A DNA stretch of 64,000 nt from Absidia repens (taxonomy: Eukaryota; Mucoromycota; Mucoromycetes; Mucorales; Cunninghamellaceae), in contig MCGE01000006.1 of NCBI GenBank assembly GCA_002105175.1, positions 1,302,001 through 1,366,000 of the forward strand. Direction: 5' to 3'. A model generated the notes under the pieces. It searched no databases. It was not told the origin of the DNA and saw nothing but the letters and a program-made list of their open reading frames with translations. Positions within the stretch are counted from its first letter, which is position 1. Each line of letters opens with the position of its first letter. Position numbers and translations under genes: made by a program. Below are positions 11,148-22,840 of this stretch, piece after piece.

Positions 11148-12936
11148 CTATTGAAATTGGATAGGTGGAAGCTGCCAAAAGGATCGCTTGTGCATCGCCA
11201 TGTCATCTTGATGGTCTATAGTGGTGTTGCTGGTCATAATGGCACGTAAAGGGGGTAATTTGGATCCCCAGACATGATCCTGTTGATAAAATAATGGTGG
11301 TGCTGGTGGTGAGTGAAATACAGACGAGGTAGGTGGGGGTGAGACAGGTTGTCGGGGACTGGATAAAACGAATGAATGGGACGGTGTATTGCTGAAACAA
11401 TGAGGGAGCGATGATGATGGTTGATCATCCTTTTTCATAGAGGGTGATGGATATGTATAAGTCGGAGATGGAGGAGTTGAAAGATGGTGATAAGGCGATC
11501 GAGATATGGGCTGTTCCTTGGTTTCAGTGGATGATTGTGGTGAAGGATATACTTTTTGTGGTAATGATGATGTATTGTCCCCATGAGATGTAGCTAGGCC
11601 GTGATATTGTTGTATTTTATTGTTAGTGTCGCCCATTGTGATTGGTGGTAGCAGTGGCGATGATCCAAATTTACCGAAATGAACTTGATGCGATTGCGGA
11701 GGTGCGTATGACGGTGTGATCGTTTTTCGTTTTGAGGTCATTTGGTCCATGGTGGGTCGCTTTATTGTTTCACAAGTATTCTCACTGTTATTGATATCAG
11801 GAGAGGTGTGAGGAGGTGCTGTTTTTCGCTTACGCGTAGCCGTGCTAATAAAAAGCCAAAAGTGATGTAAGAGTCAGATTATTGGCTTGCTCAATAATTT
11901 ACCTTTGAAGTCGGTGCTCTTTACGTATCCGCATTTTCACGCCTTGATCAGAAAATGTACGAGATAAAAAGGTAGCTTCCAATGGACCAGGGAAGTGTTT
12001 GGGAAGATAAACAGTAAATGGTTCAGATAGTAATGTCTTTTGATTTCGTACACCATCCCTATAAACAGAAAAATATCAAACACAAATAACATATGGTCAG
12101 ACAAAAATAATACAAGTGATCATCCCGTTGATAAATCGTAGGATAACTTACTCGACTATTTCAAAGAGGCTGAATTGTAGTTTAAAGGTACCATTTTTTT
12201 TGACAGATAGGTCACCAAACACATAAAACCCACCATCTAGGTTCAAACAAACAAAACAAATTGAAAGGAGTTAGTAGGAGAGACATGAAATTGAAACACG
12301 TCTAGTAGTTACCTTGGTTGTCCAGATCGCGTAGACGATAAAGAGAAGAAACCGTTGTTCCAGAGAGATAATTGTGAGCAGGTAAAAGAAGTTGATCATT
12401 GTTCTCCGTATCCACAATATTTGCTACCAGGAAATAAAAAGGACTCTGCAGACGCATTCTACAAAGAGTGATTGTTAAAACGCTTTAGTTATTGCATTCC
12501 TCTTTTTTTTTTTTTGCGGGGAGAGGAAGAAGTGAATAAAAAGGAAGAACTTACTTTGTATCCTCAGAAGAGCAGTGTGGCCATTTCATTTGTAAAATGG
12601 GAGGCGGATCAATAGGTCGTCGGTCTGAACAGGTTTTTTTTTTTTAAAAAAGAACATTAATAGAAAGAAAGGGGTAAAAATGGCAGAGCGGAGAATTAAT
12701 TAGTTTTATACTGTTGTGTTTACCTCGTTCATTGACGACGCTCATTTTCGCTCGATCCGGTTGCTGTCGTATGGTAATTTCATAATCACTAAGATCAAAT
12801 AAACAAAATTTACCGTTATATTAATATTTATATGCATGGATAGTCATCCCAATCTACTGTACCTGGCTGATGTGAGAGGTGTAAAAGAACTATTAATAAA
12901 TCGATAACTACAAGAAGTCTGATCTTGGTCAGCCAT
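11148..12936 (-). CDS. Velvet-domain transcription factor
   Basis: Velvet factors control development and secondary metabolism in fungi, acting as nuclear homo- or heterodimers with an NF-kB-like fold. Seven exons (12936-12863, 12788-12724, 12624-12555, 12458-12313, 12236-12152, 12058-11903, 11844-11148) give 430 residues in one continuous frame. The velvet domain spans roughly residues 25-210: [57 protein letters not shown], then [20 protein letters not shown] ending MRIRKE. A basic stretch TATRKRK follows and may be a nuclear signal. The C-terminal half is Ser/Pro/His-rich and low-complexity. Which velvet subtype (VelB, VosA or another) it is cannot be decided by eye. Confidence 0.93.
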
Positions 12937-13990
12937 TATGTTGATATTTTTTTCTTTTTTCAGAATATAATACGTAAGAAGGAAGGTAGAAGAAGAAAAA
13001 AAAGTAAAAGAGAAAGAAAGATGATATAACATAGACCCGATCAGAAACACACAAAAAATATCTTTATTCGGCAAATTTAGTTGGTTATGGCTCGCTCGAG
13101 CTGAGATGAAGGCTCTCCTCTTTCTTTTTTGTTCCATAATTAAATGGCTCAATTTGAATAAATTCTCCCAAAATGGAAAATGCCAAGACTTTGTGTGTGT
13201 TTCTTTTTCACCTTATCCCAGGGTAAGTGGATGGGAGATTGGTGTTACTGTCTTTAATTATCAGCTGCACCCTTCCATTTTCTTTTTCTAGAAATCGACC
13301 AGCAAAAAATTAACCCAGGCAAGCTATAGCGTTTTTGCTATCATCACCTAATGATCATTTGTAACAATTGTTGTTGATAATTATCGAAACGCCTTGAGCA
13401 ATTCGTATCACACGCCAATGGGACCATCGCCACGGACCTTGAATCCAACATGAGGCCTTTTTTTAGTTCACTTTTTTTTTTTCGTGATGAAAATCTCATG
13501 GATAGGACGCTGATCAAAAACGATCAACTGTCTCTCGGGTAAAAGTACTTCATTGTTCTATATATATAAATATATACTTCTATCTAGAGCAGTAGTCAAA
13601 AAAATTTCCTTTAATTTTTTTTTTTTTGGGTAATGACTATCATGATCTGAATGGAGTCTAAATGTCGCCAATTAGGTATTGAGCCGATTCCCTGGTAGTA
13701 AGACTGTATTTTTAACTGATCAATCAGCACATTCTTTTTCCATCGCATCAACCACTCAAACCCAATCCATGCAATACACAAATATAAAAATAAAAATTTG
13801 GTTCCTTTTTTTTTTTATTATTGACATCTAATTGTCTTGGCAAAATAATAATAATAATAGTAAAAAATGAAACAAACTTTATTTTCAACATAAAAAAAAC
13901 CTATCTAACTATCTATATTTACATCGACCATATAACTAATACTATGCTAAAAAAACTAATAACTAATAATACACACACCCATCGTTATCT
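12937..13990. other. Intergenic, no gene seen
   Basis: Upstream region of the velvet gene and downstream region of the BAG-domain gene. AT-rich with T runs; the short open frames within it have no recognisable content. Confidence 0.5.
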
Positions 13991-15321
13991 TCACAGATTG
14001 AGAATAAGAAAGCCATCTCCGTCTACATCTTGCATCAATTCGTAAGCCATATCATTATCGTTGTCATTGTCGCTTGTCACTGAAGATGCCTTGTCATCGT
14101 CGTCATGAGTGGTAGCATTTGCCAAGGGGTCCATGAGAACGAAGTGATCAGTAAGAGAAGTAGCATCATTCGTAAAATCCTTGTTGTCATCATCACCATC
14201 ATCGCTTTCGGATCCCACCGAGCTTGCTGATGTAGAAGAGTGTCGTTCCCATTCAGATTGCTTATGTTGATCCAATTGCTCCAAAATCAATCCTGCTTGC
14301 TTTACCAAATCCTTGCGTTTTCGTCGAATCAAATCATCCCCTTCTGAAGAAATGCCGTCCAGTTGAAGTAAAATTCGCATAATGTTGTCTTCGTATTGTA
14401 AAAATCATGGTTTTTGGAGATTGTCGGTACTTGAATGGAGGCGTCGTTGTCATGATGTTGTACGTCGTTATCGTTGAAGTAGAGTGACAAGGCCAAAATT
14501 CGTTGATGCGAGGTGTGAATGTCATCCAGTTGACTCTTGATCTTTGCCAGTGTTGCCAATTTCAATGTCTTCTTGCTGTCCATATCATCATCATCATTGC
14601 TGGGTACCACCACATCATTATTGGGAGAAGGGCCATCCATCACCATCACTAGTTCGCCATCATCATCACCATCGTCAGATTCGGTATCTTGTTGTTTGCC
14701 AGTGTCCATTGAATCATTGGGAGCATCATCTGTCAGCACCATAAGGAGTTCATCAGAGTCAGAGTCAGAGTCAGAGTCAGAGTCAGAGCCTGTATCTTCA
14801 TCGGCATTATGGTCTTGCCCCACTTCTTTCTTCATTTCCTCAGTAGCCAGGTCATCATCATCATGCAATAATCGGTTCATCAAGCCTTCCACCAGTTCAG
14901 TCCAATCCATATCATCAGCACCTTGTCCCTGTCCTTGCTCTTGCTGAGATTGCCAATAGAGCTGTTGCACCAGTTTTTGGCGAGCCATTTCTTGTTCTTT
15001 AGCTTGTTGTTGTTTGATCATCTGTTCTTTCTTTCGCTTGAGTTCTTGCTGTTGTCGGACATGTTCCAAATAAGCTATCATTTGACGTTGGTTCAAAGAG
15101 TGTTGACGTTGTTGCTTGCGTTGACGTTCTTCTACTTGTCGTTGTTGCTCCATAACAGCTGCGATGCGTTGACGTTGACGTTGGCGTTCAATTTGCAGAC
15201 GTCTTTCTTGGTAGAGTTGATATTGACGCTTTTCTTCCCGCCATGCTTGAAATTGAAGGTATTCATCCAATGAAGGGGGTTGCACCATAACTGGGGAGGA
15301 GGGGCCATAAATTGCGTACAT
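13991..15321 (-). CDS. BAG-domain protein, apparently frameshifted
   Basis: BAG domains bind the ATPase domain of Hsp70 and promote nucleotide exchange. The 5' frame (15321 to about 14400) encodes a Gln/Arg-rich coiled coil (about residues 25-120), an acidic region with an (SD)n run, and the first BAG helices (TLAKIKSQLDDIHTSHQRIL). The rest of the domain, NIMRILLQLDGISSEGDDL then IRRKRKDLVKQAGLILEQLD, is in another frame that ends at 13991. One extra T in the five-T run (minus strand, 14404-14400) would join them without a gap. No canonical intron gives the same join. It is therefore a real frameshift, a sequencing error in a homopolymer or unusual splicing. The family call rests on the intact LLQLDGI...RRKRKDLV block. 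Confidence 0.75.
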
Positions 15322-15630
15322 TGTTGAATTCGTTCAAAGAGAGAAAGAGATAAAAAGAGAAGGTCTAATGGTTTGTATTTAGATAATAAAAAAAAAAAAA
15401 AAAGGAAAGGGATCATAATTGTCAACGTTTATATAGGTATTTTTGATTTGATCTATGATGATGAATTGCTTACAGTAGTAGAAGCTGCCAGTATTTCCTG
15501 GAAAAATCCCAATTGAAATGCCGCATGCCAGAATAATCCAGACTGACAAATCCAACCCCGTAACGCTGAGTAAACCCGTCCACCACGCTGAGTAAACTAT
15601 CCACCAAATACTGATTCGCCAAAATAATGC
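15322..15630. other. Intergenic, no gene seen
   Basis: Short same-strand gap between the BAG-domain and SNRNP25-like genes. It contains two copies of ACGCTGAGTAAAC, at about 15562 and 15586, of unknown meaning. Confidence 0.4.
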
Positions 15631-16233
15631 CTAATGAGTCTTTGACCACCTCCATGCTTTTCGATGCTTGTGTTTGTCATGACTGAGCCTTGCAAAGGTA
15701 AGAATAGAATCCAGCTGAATCCCAATTTGACTAACAACAGCGTCATCGTTTAAAAGACGTTGGTGTTTGAATTGAAGACAATAGGTACGCCATATATACT
15801 TCCTATAATCAATCCATAGTGATAGAATGTGAGCTTGTGCTTCCTCTCAGTAGTGGCAAGTATCCACGATCACCTCGTTCCTTCTTACCAGCTAACAGAG
15901 CGTTGTTTATTTTTTTCCTGTAGAGTCCATTCATGTTCAAAGAGCTTTTTGATGTCACGCACGGTAGAGGATTGTCCGACAATAAGATCTACGTTGATAA
16001 TAAGAAATTAATTTTGATATATTGGTATTTTGGCTGTGAGACCACTTACGAATAGGTGGTAAAGGACCTCTTTTTACTTGAATTCTATACGCGTGACCTT
16101 GCTCCAACGAGATGAGAATATCCAAGTCCTTTTCAGTGGGAAGACGAGCTGTGATATCAGATAATATTGGATCTTTTAGTAGAGACGAGATCGTTTCTTC
16201 GAGTTTATCCACTTGTTGTTTTTCTTCAGTCAT
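15631..16233 (-). CDS. U11/U12 small nuclear ribonucleoprotein 25 kDa-like protein
   Basis: SNRNP25 is a component of the U11/U12 di-snRNP of the minor (U12-type) spliceosome and has a ubiquitin-like fold. Three exons (16233-16050, 15988-15889, 15802-15631) give 151 residues. The match is in the order and spacing of blocks: a leading Leu/Pro region, EKDLDILISLEQGHAYRIQV, a turn LPPIHLIVGQSSTVRDIKKL, and the diagnostic VSWKYIWRTYCL followed by LLNDDAVVSQIGIQLDSIL. Human SNRNP25 carries SWSYVWRTYHL in the same place. The final about 15 residues are basic. An upstream in-frame Met at 16287 is possible. The gene is divergent from STRAP. Confidence 0.88.
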
Positions 16234-16690
16234 CGTTAAAAAAGTAAAATAAAAGAAGACGAGGCGTGACTTGAATTTTGCGTACATTAAGTGGGATTTG
16301 TAACAGTGTGCTTTTTTTTTTGTTGAATACGGAGTTCTAAAATCTGCAGGGTCGCCATCGTTTTTTGATGGCTTTTTTCCTTACCACCTTCTTTTCCGAT
16401 TTCTTTTTTTCAACACCTACTTTTGTTGGAATCGTTTTCCTTTTTGAACAAGAAGGAATAAAGAAGAATCCATTCTTTTTTTACATTCTTCTTTATTTTG
16501 GGTCAACATTCCTTTCGTTTTTTTTTCCTTTTTCTTTTTATTATAAATATATTATAATATATACCTTTTTTCCTCTCATCTGCCATCTGTAAATATCATC
16601 ACGTTTATTCCATTCACTTGACCCCTTCTCCTTTTTCTATCACTTTTATTTATTTACTACAAAGCATACTACTCTTTCTCTCCTTTCATC
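16234..16690. promoter_or_regulatory. Divergent promoter region, SNRNP25-like / STRAP
   Basis: A 457-bp T-rich region between two divergently transcribed RNA-processing genes. A TATAAATATATTATAATATA block at about 16542-16561 lies about 130-150 bp before the STRAP start codon and is the best TATA candidate. Confidence 0.4.
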
Positions 16691-18036
16691 ATGAACAAAA
16701 ACATTCAACAACAACAACAACAGCAGCAAATTCAACCACTCACCTGCCACGGACATACTCGCCCTGTCGTCGACCTACAATTCTCTGATCCTACGGCTGA
16801 TGGCACTTTATTGATCTCCAGCTGCAAAGGTAACAAATAAAACTATTTCTTTCATTTAGTTTTGTGACAAATTAATCGTCGTATATTCATAGATGGTAAT
16901 CCAATGCTTCGTGATGGGACAACGGGGGACTGGGTGGGCACCTTCCAAGGACACAAAGGCGCGGTGTGGAGCTCACGGATGACTCGTCAGGGTCATATGG
17001 CGGTGACGGGATCTGCGGATTTTACAGCCAAGGTATGGAACACTTACTCTGGAGCCAGTTTACATACTTTCCAACATGATCATATTGTACGTGCGGTGGA
17101 TGTCAGTGGGGATGGTACTCGTATTGCAACTGGAGGCAAGGAAGCCAAACTTCGCCTGTTTGATTTATTTCGACCGGATGCACCTCCCTTGGAAGCTGTG
17201 GGTCATACGGCGACGATTCGAGCGGTGGTGTGGGATGACCAACGACATCGATTGCTTACTGGTGGGGAAGATGGACTCATACGTATTTGGGATCTTCGAA
17301 CCATGCGCCATACTGATACCATCACCTGTCCTGCGCCTATCGCTGATATGACACTGTCTATTGATCAGTCTTGTCTTTTGTGGACTTCGGGAAAGACAGC
17401 CAACTTTTGGAATGTTGACAGGTAATAGAAAGATAAGGCATTATCAACTGGTGTGATCTCATCATTCCCTTTTTTTTATTTTATTTTTTTATTAGTGTGA
17501 ATCATGAAGATATTACCACTCATGTGCTGGAACATAGCTTGTCATCCATCTCTCTCCATCCGGATCATACAACTTTTGCTGCTGGAAGTGATCAAGACTT
17601 GTGGGTCCGAATTCATGATTTTGCAACTGGTGACGAGCAAGGTAACCTGAGTTGATTCCGAGGGATCGTTTTTTTTTTCTTTTCTTTTTTTGCTGACAAT
17701 GAATTTTGTTTTGTTTTATACCTTCACTAACCAATCCCACTTTTTTGCTTTCTTGGTGATGCAGAGGTTTATAAAGGTCATCACGGTCCCATACATACTG
17801 TTAGCTTTAGTCCTGATGGTGAAATGCTTGCTACTGGTTCAGGTACAAAAAATAAATATAGAAATTACGTGCAAGACAATGTTTAGATCTCCTGTGCAAG
17901 GGATCCACCTTTTAACTTTTTATAGATGACCAACTTTATTTTTTTTTTTTTAAAATTTTTAGAGGACGGAACAGTTCGTTTATGGAAGGGGGCAACCAAC
18001 CATTCTTACGGTCTTTGGAAACACAATACTCAATAG
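16691..18036 (+). CDS. STRAP/unrip-like WD40 protein
   Basis: STRAP (unrip) is a seven-bladed WD40 protein, associated in animals with the SMN complex that assembles spliceosomal snRNPs and with TGF-beta receptor signalling. Five exons (16691-16829, 16893-17421, 17496-17641, 17765-17842, 17963-18036) give 321 residues, the family length. Family marks include LTCHGHTRPVVDLQFSD, SSCKDGNPMLRDGTTGDW, GTFQGHKGAVW, SADFTAKVWNTYSG and the C-terminal YKGHHGPIHTVSFSPDGE, TGSEDGTVRLW, then YGLWK. A poly-Gln run after the N-terminus is lineage-specific. Every splice junction restores a family block, so the exon model is secure. Confidence 0.95.
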
Positions 18037-18873
18037 TTTCGTTTATATTTAGCTTTAGTTATTAGATATCAGTTGTTGAGTTTTTTTACTTTACAAACAG
18101 GATTTTTTGTCATGATGATGCTTTTAGTTAGCGCAATAAAAAATCCTTCATATCTATTCATTTGTCTTCAAAAACCATGAAAAAATGTCGTCATAGGTAT
18201 ACCTGCTAGTGAAAATGAGGGATCGGAGAAGGATGGAGTTTAATTGATATTTGGCCTTCCTTTGCATCACACTGACGTTACCAATGAAAATATAGGGTGT
18301 GGAAGGTTAAGTGCCGCCTTAAATGTCAACAAATGCGGGGAAAAAGGCATGAAAGAGATCAAATTTTTTTTTGTTGTGGTGAAAATGTAATAATGGGGAA
18401 AAATCGAATGATCTCATTAGAATCAGTATAATGGGATGAATAGGAAGAAAAATGGGTATGATGGTGATAAGATAGAGAGTGGAAAAAGGGGCCATGTGGA
18501 GAGACAGAGAAATAAATGGGACCAAAGTAACGATGACAAGTATCAGTCACTTGGGGTGTATTACCTTCACGTGGTACGGGCAAGTGAGGAAGTAAGCGTC
18601 AAATATAGCCAACTGTGAGGAAGAATACGGAAGATTTGGGAAGTGTCCGTGTTGTCCCGATTCAGTAGGTCTAATTCGGTGCTTGAAGGCTGTTAGTAAG
18701 GGCGGTGCCACTCAGTTTGATCCAACCAGGGAGTACGGATCGGAATTTAAAAGCATCCCTTTCTTTCACGCGCTGCCAAAAAAGACATCTAATATAAAAG
18801 GTTCTGCTTTCTTCCTTTTTGTATTTATTTAATCTCTTTACTTTTTTATCTTACTCTTTCATATACTAATAAA
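18037..18873. other. STRAP 3' region and PEPCK upstream region
   Basis: A long upstream region with no gene seen. It contains a TATAAAA box (next entry). GC-containing segments at about 18600-18770 may hold regulatory sites for this normally glucose-repressed gene, but I cannot name specific ones. Confidence 0.4.
18794..18800 (+). promoter_or_regulatory. TATA box of PEP carboxykinase gene
   Basis: TATAAAA lies about 75 bp before the start codon and is followed by a C/T-rich stretch typical of fungal transcription starts. Confidence 0.6.
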
Positions 18874-20773
18874 ATGGCTTCTCCCAGACCCGGATCTCCT
18901 TACCATGGACGCCCTTCCAGCTCCTCTTCTATTCACACCAAGGTTGAAGAAGAACTCCACGATGTCGCTGGTATTGACTATGACAAGGTAAGAACAGTGG
19001 CAAAGTCTGATGTCAGAATGGGTAAAACAATGTATTAATTTTGCTTTTACTTGTAGGTTACCATCAAGCGTAATCCTTCCGTTGCTGTTTTGTATGAAGA
19101 AGCTTTGACTTACGAACAAGGAACAGTTATCTCTTCCGCTGGCGCACTTTGCGCTTATTCTGGCAAGAAGACTGGTCGTTCTCCCAAGGACAAGCGTATT
19201 GTGGAAGAAGAAACCTCCAAGGATGACATCTGGTGGGGTCCCGTCAACACTCCTATCTCTGAAAAGGTGTTCTCCATCAACCGTGAACGTGCTATTGATT
19301 ATCTCAACACCCGTCCTCGTCTCTATGTCTTCGATGGTTATGCTGGTTGGGATGTTAAGCTTCGCAAGAAGGTGCGTGTTGTAGCTTCTCGTGCTTACCA
19401 CTTGTTGTTCATGCGCAACATGTTGATCCGCCCTACTGAAGAAGAATTGGAAAACTTCGGTACTCCTGATTTCACCATCTTCAACGCCGGTGAATTCCCT
19501 GCCAATCGTTACACCACTGGTATGACCTCCACCACCTCTGTGTCTGTCAACTTCAAGCGTGCTGAAATGGTTATCCTCGGTACTGAATATGCTGGTGAAA
19601 TGAAGAAGGGTGTAAGTATTTATTATGATGTGCGGATGATTAGCTGGGTATGATATGAACAAAGGTGTCTTATTGGTCCTTTTCCTTTCTCTGATAGATC
19701 TTCACTGTGATGCACTACTTGATGCCCAAGGCTGGTGTCTTGTCTCTCCACTCCTCTGCCAATGAAGGTCCTGATGGCGATGTCTCTTTGTTCTTCGGTC
19801 TCTCTGGTACTGGTAAGACCACTTTGTCTGCTGACCCCAAGCGTAAATTGATTGGTGACGACGAACACTGCTGGTCCGATGAAGGTGTCTTCAACATTGA
19901 AGGTGGTTGTTACGCCAAGTGTATTGATCTCTCTGGTGAAAAGGAACCCGATATTTTCAACGCCATCAAGTTCGGTGCTGTCCTCGAAAACGTTGTGTTG
20001 GATGAAGAAACTCGCCAAGTTGACTACTCTGATGACTTCTTGACTGAAAACACCCGTTGTGCCTACCCTATCTACCATATTCCCAACGCCAAGTTGCCTT
20101 GCGTTGGTGGTCATCCCAAGAACATTATCTTGTTGACCTGTGATGCTTTTGGTGTCTTGCCTCCTGTTTCCAAATTGACTCCCGAACAAGCTATGTACCA
20201 CTTCATCTCTGGTTATACCACCAAGGTTGCTGGTACTGAAGACGGTATCTCTGAACCCACCCCCACCTTCTCTGCCTGTTTCGGTGCTCCCTTCTTGGTC
20301 TTGCATCCTCAACGTTATGCTTCCATGTTGGCTGAAAAGATGTCTCAACACAAGGCCAATGCCTGGCTCATTAACACTGGCTGGATTGGGTACGTATTTT
20401 TTTTTAATTGAGGCGGTTATTAATTTAGAGAATATAAAAAATATGATGCTGACTTTTTTTCTTTAATAGTGGAAGTGCTTCTTCTGGTGCTAAGCGTTGT
20501 CCTTTGAAATACACTCGTGCCATTTTGGACTCTATTCACGATGGATCTTTGGCCAACGGTGAATTCGAAGCCTTCGAAGTGTTCGGTTTCTCCATTCCTA
20601 AGAAGGCTGCTGGTGTTCCTGATGAATTATTGAACCCCCGCAAGGCCTGGAAGGGAACTGATGAAGACTTCACCAAGTCTATTACTCAAGTCGCTGGTAT
20701 GTTCCAAGGTAACTTCAAGACCTACCAAGATCAAGCTGCTCCTGAAACCGTGGCTGCTGGTCCCAAGATCTAG
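18874..20773 (+). CDS. PCK1: Phosphoenolpyruvate carboxykinase (ATP)
   Basis: This catalyses ATP-dependent decarboxylation of oxaloacetate to phosphoenolpyruvate, the committed step of gluconeogenesis in the cytosol. Four exons (18874-18987, 19057-19611, 19698-20389, 20470-20773) give 554 residues, the usual length for the ATP-type enzyme. Visible motifs are [20 protein letters not shown], the P-loop [11 protein letters not shown], the metal/kinase-2 segment LIGDDEHCW with [13 protein letters not shown], and the [15 protein letters not shown] block. The N-terminal about 25 residues are Ser/Pro-rich and lineage-specific. Codon use is strongly biased towards C-ending codons and CGT, as expected for a highly expressed gene. 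An AATAAA follows at about 20882. Confidence 0.98.
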
Positions 20774-20934
20774 ATATAGAACTTCATATTTATTTACCCC
20801 CCCCCTTGAACACACTCACAAATCTCTCGTTTGAATTCACATATCGCATTTTTTGTATCATATCCCCCATTTGCATGGTTGAAATAAAACTTTCTTAATA
20901 AAAGTATTTTTTTATTGTGTCTGACTCTTATATA

Positions 20935-21088
20935 TGATACTAGCTCCACTGTCCCCAGGGCGCAACCTACATTGCTTAGCACGTCGCCGCCAAAGGATGA
21001 TTGCATATAATCTCAATCATTATTAAATTGAAAAAGACCTTATTACATTTTGTAGCTATAGAAACTATTATGACATCCAATGTTACTA

Positions 21089-21122
<34 letters not shown>

Positions 21123-21130
21123 AATAAACA
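20935..21130 (+). repeat. Dispersed repeat family B, copy 1
   Basis: Shares GGCGCAACCTACATTGCTTAG, a GCRCGTCG block, GACCTTATTACATTTTGT, ATAGAAACT and a terminal TTGAATAAA with the copy at 51885-52045. It contains a T run of about 30 bases at 21093-21121. Both copies lie just downstream of a gene's poly(A) region. Confidence 0.6.
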
Positions 21131-21497
21131 CTCTGGCGCTCCGCTGGAGCTTTTAGAAATCTTTCGATTTATTGGGTGTCACAGTTTTTTATCAAAGTGT
21201 GGGTTTTGATGGGATAGGATTAAAGCCTCTGCCATTTCGCACTTTGGTGGGCAACCCCGTGGGGCCCAACTGTTGTGCTCAGCGCGTCGTCAGTGAGTTT
21301 TCTTTGTGTGCTGAAATAATAGGTTACTTGAAAGATGTCAGAGAGATAAGAGCTTGATTATGTAAGGGTTGCAACTGCCTTTCCACTGGAAGATAAAACG
21401 AATTATGCACTACGGTAATTATGGCGATTGCCCCTTCATTTAATTTTTATTTGCATTTCCCTGATTTTTTGACAAAAAAAAAGGCTGGATGATTCAG
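21131..21497 (+). repeat. Repeat family B-related segment, copy 2
   Basis: The stretch at about 21175-21305 (GTGNGGGTTTTGATGGGATRGGAT, GGTGGGCA, GGGGYCCAACYGTYGTGCT) is repeated at 22205-22350. It also shares a GCTCAGCGCGTCGTC end with the family B copies. No coding content. Confidence 0.5.
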
Positions 21498-21945
21498 GCT
21501 CCGCAATTTGCTTTCTATTTTTTTTTGGTCCCCTTTTCTTTCCCTCTCTTTTTCTTTCTTTTTTATTTTTTTCCTTCATGATAGTCTGAATGATATGATG
21601 GCAAGGCTCATTGGGGAATTGGTGATCTAGGATTAGTGTTAGAACTTGAATTAGGGGCGTTTTAAAAAACGCAAAACAAATATCATGGGAAACTGTTAAT
21701 TTATCTTATTATACTCAAAATGATGTTTTAGATAATATCGTAGCAGCTAGAACAATGTTTATAAAATTATCTGAAAATGACATGTTTAAAGATAAAAATT
21801 TTGAATATATAGTTGAATTTTGGAACGATGAAATTGCGCTTTCATTTTGGATGAAGGATTTGGGAACGACAGTAGATTAGCACTCTTTAGTTTAGTAATA
21901 GTTTGTCATCGTTTGTATCTACGTCTGAATAAATATGTTCTTTTT
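21498..21945 (+). repeat. Dispersed repeat family A, copy 2, with 147-bp insert
   Basis: The body matches the other family A copies (GTTAGAACTTGAATTAGGGG, CATGGGAAA, TTTCATTTTGGATGAAGGATTTGGGA, CTACGTCTGAATAAA) but is split between GGGAAA and TTTCATTTTGG by an AT-rich insert at about 21693-21839. The insert reads through without a stop in one frame. Confidence 0.6.
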
Positions 21946-22199
21946 CTTATATTAGTTTCTCTGTTGTATGTTTACATTATGAGCTTCATCGAATGTGTTT
22001 TACATATGGATAGAAAAAAAAAAGTGTGTCTATATATATATATATATATAAGGAACGGATTGGGTATTATGTAGACTTCTTCCACCAATTATATGAGTTT
22101 GTGCGTAGAAAAGAAAACAGGGATGTGTTTGTGCGAAAAAACAGCTATTGCAGTGCATTTTACTGTGGTGGGGTATATTGAAGAGCAAAATAGAGAATA

Positions 22200-22370
22200 G
22201 AATTAATTATGTAGCTACTGGGTGGCAGGATTTTTCTGAAGTGCGGGTTTTGATGGGATGGGATGGAAGACTTTGTGATTTGGCGCTATGGGTGGGCAGC
22301 GATTGAGAAAAAGGATGGACGTCTTGGGGTCCAACCGTCGTGCTAAAAAAAATAGGTAAGGGATTAAATA
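22200..22370 (+). repeat. Repeat family B-related segment, copy 3
   Basis: Second occurrence of the GTGCGGGTTTTGATGGGATGGGAT ... GGGTCCAACCGTCGTGCT segment seen at 21175-21305. From 22371 to 22840 the sequence is AT-rich with no gene recognised. Confidence 0.5.
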
Positions 22371-22840
22371 CGGTGATGTGAATGGAGGAAAGGTAGGAAA
22401 TTTCAAAGTCATAGATGTTTATCTTAGATGGTTATCTTTAATGGTTATCTTAAATAAGGATTTACACCATGCTCTTATTAATATATTAGTAAAAAGCATT
22501 TTTTTTTATCGTTCATTTGCTTTTGAAGGTACACTAATCCTGTTCTATGCAATCACTCTAAAGGATCTGGAAGCTGTTGCATCGTTTATATTACAACTGG
22601 TTATGAAAAATCCAACACTGACGCATGGATATATTAGCTGCACAGCATCCTTATTTCTAATTCTCCAGTATTGACCATCAGACGTTTTACAATAACTGTT
22701 AATGGTATTTAAAGCAAGGAACGCCAACTAACGAAGTGATGCTGGTTGTACATAAATTTATCCTCAAGCGTCACCAAAATCATTGTTACATATGCCATAA
22801 TATTTAGTTTATATCTTATCAAACACTAAAAAAGGATTGG

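Noticed and set aside
14334..14525. 63-codon minus-strand frame within the BAG gene
   Set aside because: It is the third frame across the frameshift region; only the other two frames carry BAG-domain residues.
15470..15655. 61-codon frame downstream of the SNRNP25-like gene
   Set aside because: It overlaps the end of the third exon in another frame and has no family signal.
19623..20351. 242-codon minus-strand open frame opposite PEPCK
   Set aside because: Antisense shadow produced by the biased codon use of PCK1; the same applies to the frame at 18859-19662.
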